Made by a program: the position numbers and the translations under genes. Shown piece by piece: positions 29,212-33,266 of a stretch of DNA of 33,266 nucleotides (position 1 is its first letter; the number at the start of each line of letters is the position of its first letter). The notes under the pieces are model-generated. The model saw only the letters and a list, made by a program, of their open reading frames with translations. It did no database searches and was not told the origin of the DNA. The DNA lies in the NCBI GenBank assembly GCA_002887195.1, contig PJAB01000227.1, positions 1-33,266 on the forward strand, read 5' to 3'. Source of the DNA: Chrysochromulina parva (taxonomy: Eukaryota; Haptophyta; Prymnesiales; Chrysochromulinaceae).

Positions 29212-29811
29212 TCAGCCGCGACTCGCGCGGCGCAGCGACGCTCTCAGACGCGCGAGTGGCGAGACGAGGCAGGTCCCGCAACTCCAAATTTTGATGTCGG
29301 CAGTTGGTGCGTAACCCGTGGCGACCAACGGACCAAGGGCCATTTTGGTGTGGCGTCGTGTCGGCTGTCGCTGAGCCTGAGGGTCCGGTGGCGCGGGACC
29401 TACGCGACCGGACGCCGGCGCCGAACACGCAAGCCGGCGGCGGAAACCTCTCAGCGTAGTAGCTACGACGATAAATAATCTAGCATGTTCCATGTACAGA
29501 AGACTTCAAGTGGGGCAGATGAAGAGGATGGAAAGACCTAGTACAAGATTCATCATGGATCACAAAACCACGGTCCGCCGCGCGCCCCCAAATCTAGCTA
29601 TAAGGGGGCGCGCGCCGCGCGCCCCGTCCGGCCCGCGCGGCGCCACCCGGCCGGCCGCGAGCGTCGCGCCGCGAGTCCAGCGAGCGTCGACTCAGTGCGG
29701 TCCCGACCCAGAGCAGTACATTCATGGGTACATTCTGATGTTCACGATTCGGTTCGCGGAGCAGCCACGATTCGCAGATGGGCGTCACGATTCCTCGGGG
29801 CGGCGGCTCAC
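29212..29811. other. Region between convergent HIR genes
   Basis: 600 bp holding both 3' flanks. No gene is visible. The main structure is a strong GC hairpin at 29580-29613, followed by further GC-rich self-complementary sequence to ~29645. Confidence 0.55.
29580..29613. terminator. GC-rich perfect inverted repeat between convergent genes
   Basis: The arms GCGCGCCCCC (29580-29589) and GGGGGCGCGC (29604-29613) are perfectly complementary around a 14-base AT-rich loop. Lying between two convergent genes, it could stop or separate the two transcripts, or act in RNA 3' ends. The terminator role is inferred; the inverted repeat is certain. Confidence 0.5.
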
Positions 29812-30994
29812 TCAGCGTCGGCCCATCGGCTGCGCAAATCCCGGCGCGGCCGGCAGGCCCGTCATGAAACCTTTTGAGACGGCTCCCGCGAGGTCCTCCA
29901 GTGCGCCGGGCGAGTGGTTCATGAAGACGGCGCTCGTCTTATCGTGGGCGCCCAGATCCTTCATCATGTCGAAGTACGACGTGACAACCATCAGGTCGAG
30001 CACCGTCTTCGGATCAATGCTCTTGATCTCATCATGGAACGCGGCGCACGACTCGCGCAGGCCCTCCATGACAGCCTGGCGCTGGCGGCTGATGCCCTGG
30101 CCGTGAAGGTACTTGGCTTCGGCCTCCGCATGAGCTGTGATCTCCGTGCGTTGGGCCTCGGCCTCGGCCTCCTTAATCGAGCGAATCTTGACGGCTTCGC
30201 CCTCGTCCTCTGCCGCGACGCGCAACCGCTTCTGTTTGTTGATCTCATTCATCGCGTTCTTGACCTCTCGGTTGGGGTCGATGTCCGTGATGGGCGTGCT
30301 GAGGATCTCGTAGCCGAAGTCCTTCATCGCCTCCCTGAGGTTCTCGAGGATATCGGCCGCCACCTCTTCTTTGGTTGTGAACACTGCGGCGCGGCGGCGA
30401 GCACGAGGCACGACTCGCTAAGCACGACGGGGGGTATTGAGGGGCGGGGGAGGGTCGGAGCGTTCCACCCACGCGGCGGCGTGGTTCGAAGGCGGCGGGG
30501 CAAGCGTGAGTGAGCGGGTGGGGTCGGTTCCATCTATGGTAAGTCGCCGCACCGTCGTCCAGGTTGATTTTGGGCACCGTCGACCTGATGACGTCGTACA
30601 CGTACGACTCGACCTGCTGCTTCGGGTTGGTCAGACGGTAGTACGAGGCTTTGATCGCATCGTCGTTGGCGATGACCTGGTACTGGATGGCGACGCGGAT
30701 GGTCAAGAACACCTGCGGGGGCAGAGTTGCGGCGGCGAAGCGGCGGTCAGCGTCCGCCGCGGCGGCAGCGCATTCACACGCCATCTCCTTGTCTGCGACG
30801 CGTACGTTATCCCTGGACTTCGTTTCGCAGGCGATTTCCATCTGCTGGAGGCGCATCGAAACGGTGGTCGCGATGTTGTCGACGAACGGGATCAAGCAGT
30901 TCAAGCCGGGGCGTGCGATTGTTTTGAATGCACCACAAGTCTCTATGATTTTCACACTGCTCGTTTGAACGGCGTATAAGGGGCAGCACGCCAT
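29812..30994 (-). CDS. HIR-type SPFH (band 7) protein B, two introns
   Basis: Exons 30994-30806, 30712-30553 and 30383-29812 give 306 aa. It has the same HIR layout as gene A: MACCPLYAVQ (acylation site), MRLQQMEIACETKSRDNVF, VAIQYQV, ESYVYDVIRSTVPKINLDD, a long charged helix, SRQRQAVMEGLRESC, VTSYFDMM, and an extra C-terminal tail LPAAPGFAQPMGRR. Introns: 30713-30805 (AAC|GTACGC...CCGCAG|GTGTTC) and 30384-30552 (ACG|GTGCGG...CCGCAG|TGTTCA). The first intron is a multiple of three and has no stop, so an unspliced product with 31 extra residues is possible. Presumed role is a membrane-microdomain scaffold, perhaps in hetero-oligomers with A. Confidence 0.85.
30384..30552 (-). other. Second intron of HIR-B
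   Basis: 169 bp, donor GACG|GTGCGG, acceptor GCCGCAG|TGTTCA, phase 1. Splicing gives LDDVFTTKEE, matching LDNVFLEKDE in gene A, which has no intron there. Confidence 0.88.
30713..30805 (-). other. First intron of HIR-B, in-frame and stop-free
   Basis: 93 bp, donor AAC|GTACGC, acceptor CCGCAG|GTGTTC, phase 0. Splicing restores RDNVFLTIRVAIQYQ. Retention would insert 31 Ala/Asp-rich residues into the SPFH core. Confidence 0.85.
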
Positions 30995-31317
30995 GGTGCG
31001 CTGCGTGGGGATTCGAGTGAGCACACAGAAGTAGAAGTGAGTGAGCACGCACTAGGGTCACCACGAAAGGCTAAGGCGTGCACCACCTTTTGTGAGATGT
31101 GACGCGGCGGCCGGCGGCCACCTTGAAAAGCAAGCGTTCACGGTCGTACGAAGGACGAAACAGAAGGCTACATGAAGGCTTGCGATTTGTAGCTCTGGCC
31201 TCAGGATCCATCACATCGGAAACTGTGAACTGATAAGAACCCCGGTGTTTTTGAACCAGTACCAGTATGATCGCGGCGCGCTGCGCTGCGCGCGCGGCGT
31301 GAGGAATTCAGAACCCC
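30995..31317. promoter_or_regulatory. Divergent promoter region, HIR-B / PDZ protein
   Basis: 323 bp between opposing start codons with no convincing ORF. GC-rich hexamer runs (GCGCGCTGCGCTGCGCGCGC) lie at 31275-31296 close to the PDZ gene start. Confidence 0.45.
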
Positions 31318-32763
31318 ATGCGTCCGGTCGCGCATAAGCTCACCATCCACCGCTCCTCTGGCGCCAAAGAGCCTCTCCGGCTGCGCTTCTTGGACGACGT
31401 TGAGTTCGACGAGGACGATCTTTGGGACTATGATCACCTGGTGACGTCCTCCGGCGACCCACGAGCCGTCGTTGCCGATGTCGACCCCAGCGGCCCCGCC
31501 TTTGCTGCGGGCCTGCGCCCGGACGACGCGGTGATGGCGGTCGACGGCCAAACCGACATTGACCGCGATGGGGTGCTCCGAATGCTGCGTGAGGCCTGTG
31601 CCGACGTCGTGCTCACCGTGCGCAGGCAGCCGGAGGACACGGAGGCGGAGGAGGAAGAGCTGCGCAACATTCATCAGAATCCTGTGCCCACCCAGGCCGC
31701 CACGTTGCGGCAGCGTGGCGGAGAAACATTGGGGCCTACAAAGCCAGAGCCAAAGGCCACAGCACCACCGGCGCCGGTTCGGGCGCCTTCTCCACCACGC
31801 CCGCGCTCCACGCCGTACAGCGACGCGCGAAGCCTCAGCCCAACATCGCTTTTGCCCTCGCCCGAAGGCCGCGCTCCCGGCTCAATGGCCGCGCCGCTCA
31901 CTCCTCGAAGCGCCAAGTCGTCGATGCAGCTTCACAAGGAGCTCGCTGAGGTCGGCGACACGATGCAAAAGATGACGCGCAAGGTCGGGCAGGCGCTCGC
32001 CATAGTGAAGGGCACGAGAGGAGAGGTGGAAGCAATCGTACTTTCGGTGCGCAAGAGCATCCAGCTCAATCCGAGCTTGAGCGAAGATATCCTGCCAGCA
32101 GCAGCGGAGGAACAAGGCGGGTCCTCGGATCAGCCGCTCGCCAAGTCGCTCGCCAAGTCGGCCGTCAATGCGCGACGTGCGGCCGACCGCGCGGCCGCGG
32201 CTAGTGCGGCAGAGAAGCGACTGCGTGTCGAGCTTGGGCGCTCGCCCGAGCGCGACGAGCTTGAGGCGCAGATCGAGGCCGAGTTGCACCGCCAGCGCAA
32301 GGAGCGCCGGAGGCGCGAGATGGTGAACAAACCGGTGGTGGAGGCGCTGCAAGAGCTCGAGGAGATAGCGATGCTCGGCTACCAGAACCTCGCGGGCCAT
32401 CAACAGCAGTTGGAGCATCAACAGAGGCTGCTCGAGGAGGTGTACGACGCGCTGGGCGGCCATTACCACGCGCGTTACGAGGTGGTCCACGCGACCAACC
32501 GCACGGCTGTCACGCGGCTGAAGGACGAGCCCACGCACGAGGTGCTGCGCATCGCCCTGGAGCGCGAAGACACCGCGCGCCAAAACTGCAACTGGGCGAT
32601 TAAAGCGGCTCGAGGTGAGCGCTCGGCCGTTATGATGCAGAAGGCCGAGGTGCAGCGCTCCGCTAGGCTGCGCGAGAAAATGATCGCGCAGTTCCGGCAC
32701 GACGACCTGCGTGGCACCACGTTCAAAGGATGGGGGCGGCAGGAGCTCACACGGATCAGCTGA
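31318..32763 (+). CDS. PDZ-domain protein with helical C-terminal half
   Basis: 481 aa from ATG 31318, no intron needed. A PDZ fold occupies about residues 5-104, with AVVADVDPSGPAFAAG and LRPDDAVMAVDG as the clearest part; the carboxylate-binding loop is not canonical. A Pro/Ser-rich linker (~120-200) follows. The remaining ~280 residues are helical and charged with coiled-coil character (RLRVELGRSPERDELEAQIE; QQQLEHQQRLLEEVYDALGG). It is likely a cytosolic scaffold that binds partner C-termini. I do not know an exact orthologue. Confidence 0.75.
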   Translation: MRPVAHKLTIHRSSGAKEPLRLRFLDDVEFDEDDLWDYDHLVTSSGDPRAVVADVDPSGPAFAAGLRPDDAVMAVDGQTDIDRDGVLRMLREACADVVLTVRRQPEDTEAEEEELRNIHQNPVPTQAATLRQRGGETLGPTKPEPKATAPPAPVRAPSPPRPRSTPYSDARSLSPTSLLPSPEGRAPGSMAAPLTPRSAKSSMQLHKELAEVGDTMQKMTRKVGQALAIVKGTRGEVEAIVLSVRKSIQLNPSLSEDILPAAAEEQGGSSDQPLAKSLAKSAVNARRAADRAAAASAAEKRLRVELGRSPERDELEAQIEAELHRQRKERRRREMVNKPVVEALQELEEIAMLGYQNLAGHQQQLEHQQRLLEEVYDALGGHYHARYEVVHATNRTAVTRLKDEPTHEVLRIALEREDTARQNCNWAIKAARGERSAVMMQKAEVQRSARLREKMIAQFRHDDLRGTTFKGWGRQELTRIS

Positions 32764-33266
32764 AGAGCAAAGTGTACGAGCCACGAGCCTCGTCAAAGGG
32801 ACGGTGGAGAGATTCAAGCCACGCCACGAGGTATGCGTCGGGCCCGTACCGGCCCGTACCCCCTACCCGCAACCCGGCGATACGTTGTCAATCTAATTGT
32901 ACTCGAGTTAGGGTCAAAAACGCACCGGTCAGCCAAACCCCGCGAGCCGCGACGAAGCGAAACCGCGGGCGCGGCTCCTGGACCCCGCCGGGCCTTCGAG
33001 AGAACTTTGTAACTTACCAAGCTACCTACACATTGGCAGGACCCCCTGAATTGCGGTGGGGGAATTTGAAGGTGATGTCGGCGTGGGAGTAGGGCGGCAT
33101 GCGACATGGGAACATGGAATAGAATGGTGACACGACGGGACCCGGACATGGAAACCTGCTTGTGCTCCTCGTTGCTTGTGTTCCCCGTTGCTTGTCGTGT
33201 GCTCAAAGCTCGTCATCGGTCCTTACTGACGGGGCTTGAACCTCTCCGGTCTCTTGTTGTCTGTTT
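32764..33266. other. Right-end region without a convincing gene
   Basis: 503 bp after the PDZ gene. A doubled CCCGTACCGG-like motif (GGCCCGTACC, twice) lies at ~32840-32860, and TTGCTTGTG/TTGCTTGTC repeats lie near 33172-33198. Minus-strand frames here are Arg/Pro-rich and look like chance. The neighbouring gene to the right, if any, starts beyond the window. Confidence 0.5.

Noticed and set aside
32814..33206. 130-residue minus-strand frame at the right end
   Set aside because: Arg-rich, no recognisable motif and contains repeated GC-rich motifs; most likely chance.

Overview
The window looks like nuclear DNA from a GC-rich eukaryotic alga, most likely a haptophyte or a similar marine protist. 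The evidence is spliceosomal introns with GTRMGY donors and AG acceptors, eukaryote-only families (a NEK kinase, a PWWP protein, an EGF-exostosin glycosyltransferase, HIR/SPFH proteins, a DHHC-like membrane protein), poly-Ala/Pro/Gly low-complexity coding and dense packing on both strands. The taxon is an inference; nothing in the window proves it. I found no rRNA, tRNA, CRISPR array, prokaryotic operon or complete transposon.

Left third (1-11.8 kb). A PWWP chromatin-type gene probably enters from the left with one intron. It is followed on the minus strand by a NIPA-like Mg2+ transporter, which shares a ~217-bp divergent promoter region with a very long NEK1/5-like kinase. The kinase holds a 78-bp tandem repeat bounded by splice-like sites. 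Next come a minus-strand coiled-coil protein and a divergent small unknown gene, then a minus-strand DUF1295 membrane reductase-like gene.

Middle (11.8-23.7 kb). A fucosyltransferase-like gene is followed by a gene that becomes an alpha/beta hydrolase-GNAT-GNAT fusion once a 234-bp intron, made of exactly three 78-bp tandem units, is removed. Two weak small genes follow, then a DHHC-like membrane protein whose zinc-binding cysteines are gone. A segmental duplication (18398-19278 and 20052-20981) copies the Cys-rich C-terminal half of one gene plus its downstream region. It yields a chimeric Cys-rich-repeat/TM protein and places a related upstream region before an EGF-exostosin (GT47) gene. 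The exostosin gene is interrupted by an 80-bp intron whose first 15 bases recur at the start of the next exon.

Right third (23.7-33.3 kb). A 1.4-kb stretch without a convincing gene is followed by a minus-strand C2H2 zinc-finger regulator with an intron inside the finger, a small minus-strand protein with a targeting peptide, two convergent HIR/SPFH paralogues with non-matching intron positions and a strong hairpin between them, and a PDZ/coiled-coil protein.

The most interesting theme is intron structure. Three genes carry introns or intron-like segments built from, or flanked by, duplications of 78, 78 and 80 bp. Seven of nine inferred introns are followed by an exon starting with GT, and the units share a loosely similar GATTGCC/CTGATG core. 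This looks like recent intron birth by tandem duplication at AGGT sites, or an introner-like family. All splice sites were inferred by eye from reading frames and protein continuity; there is no transcript evidence.
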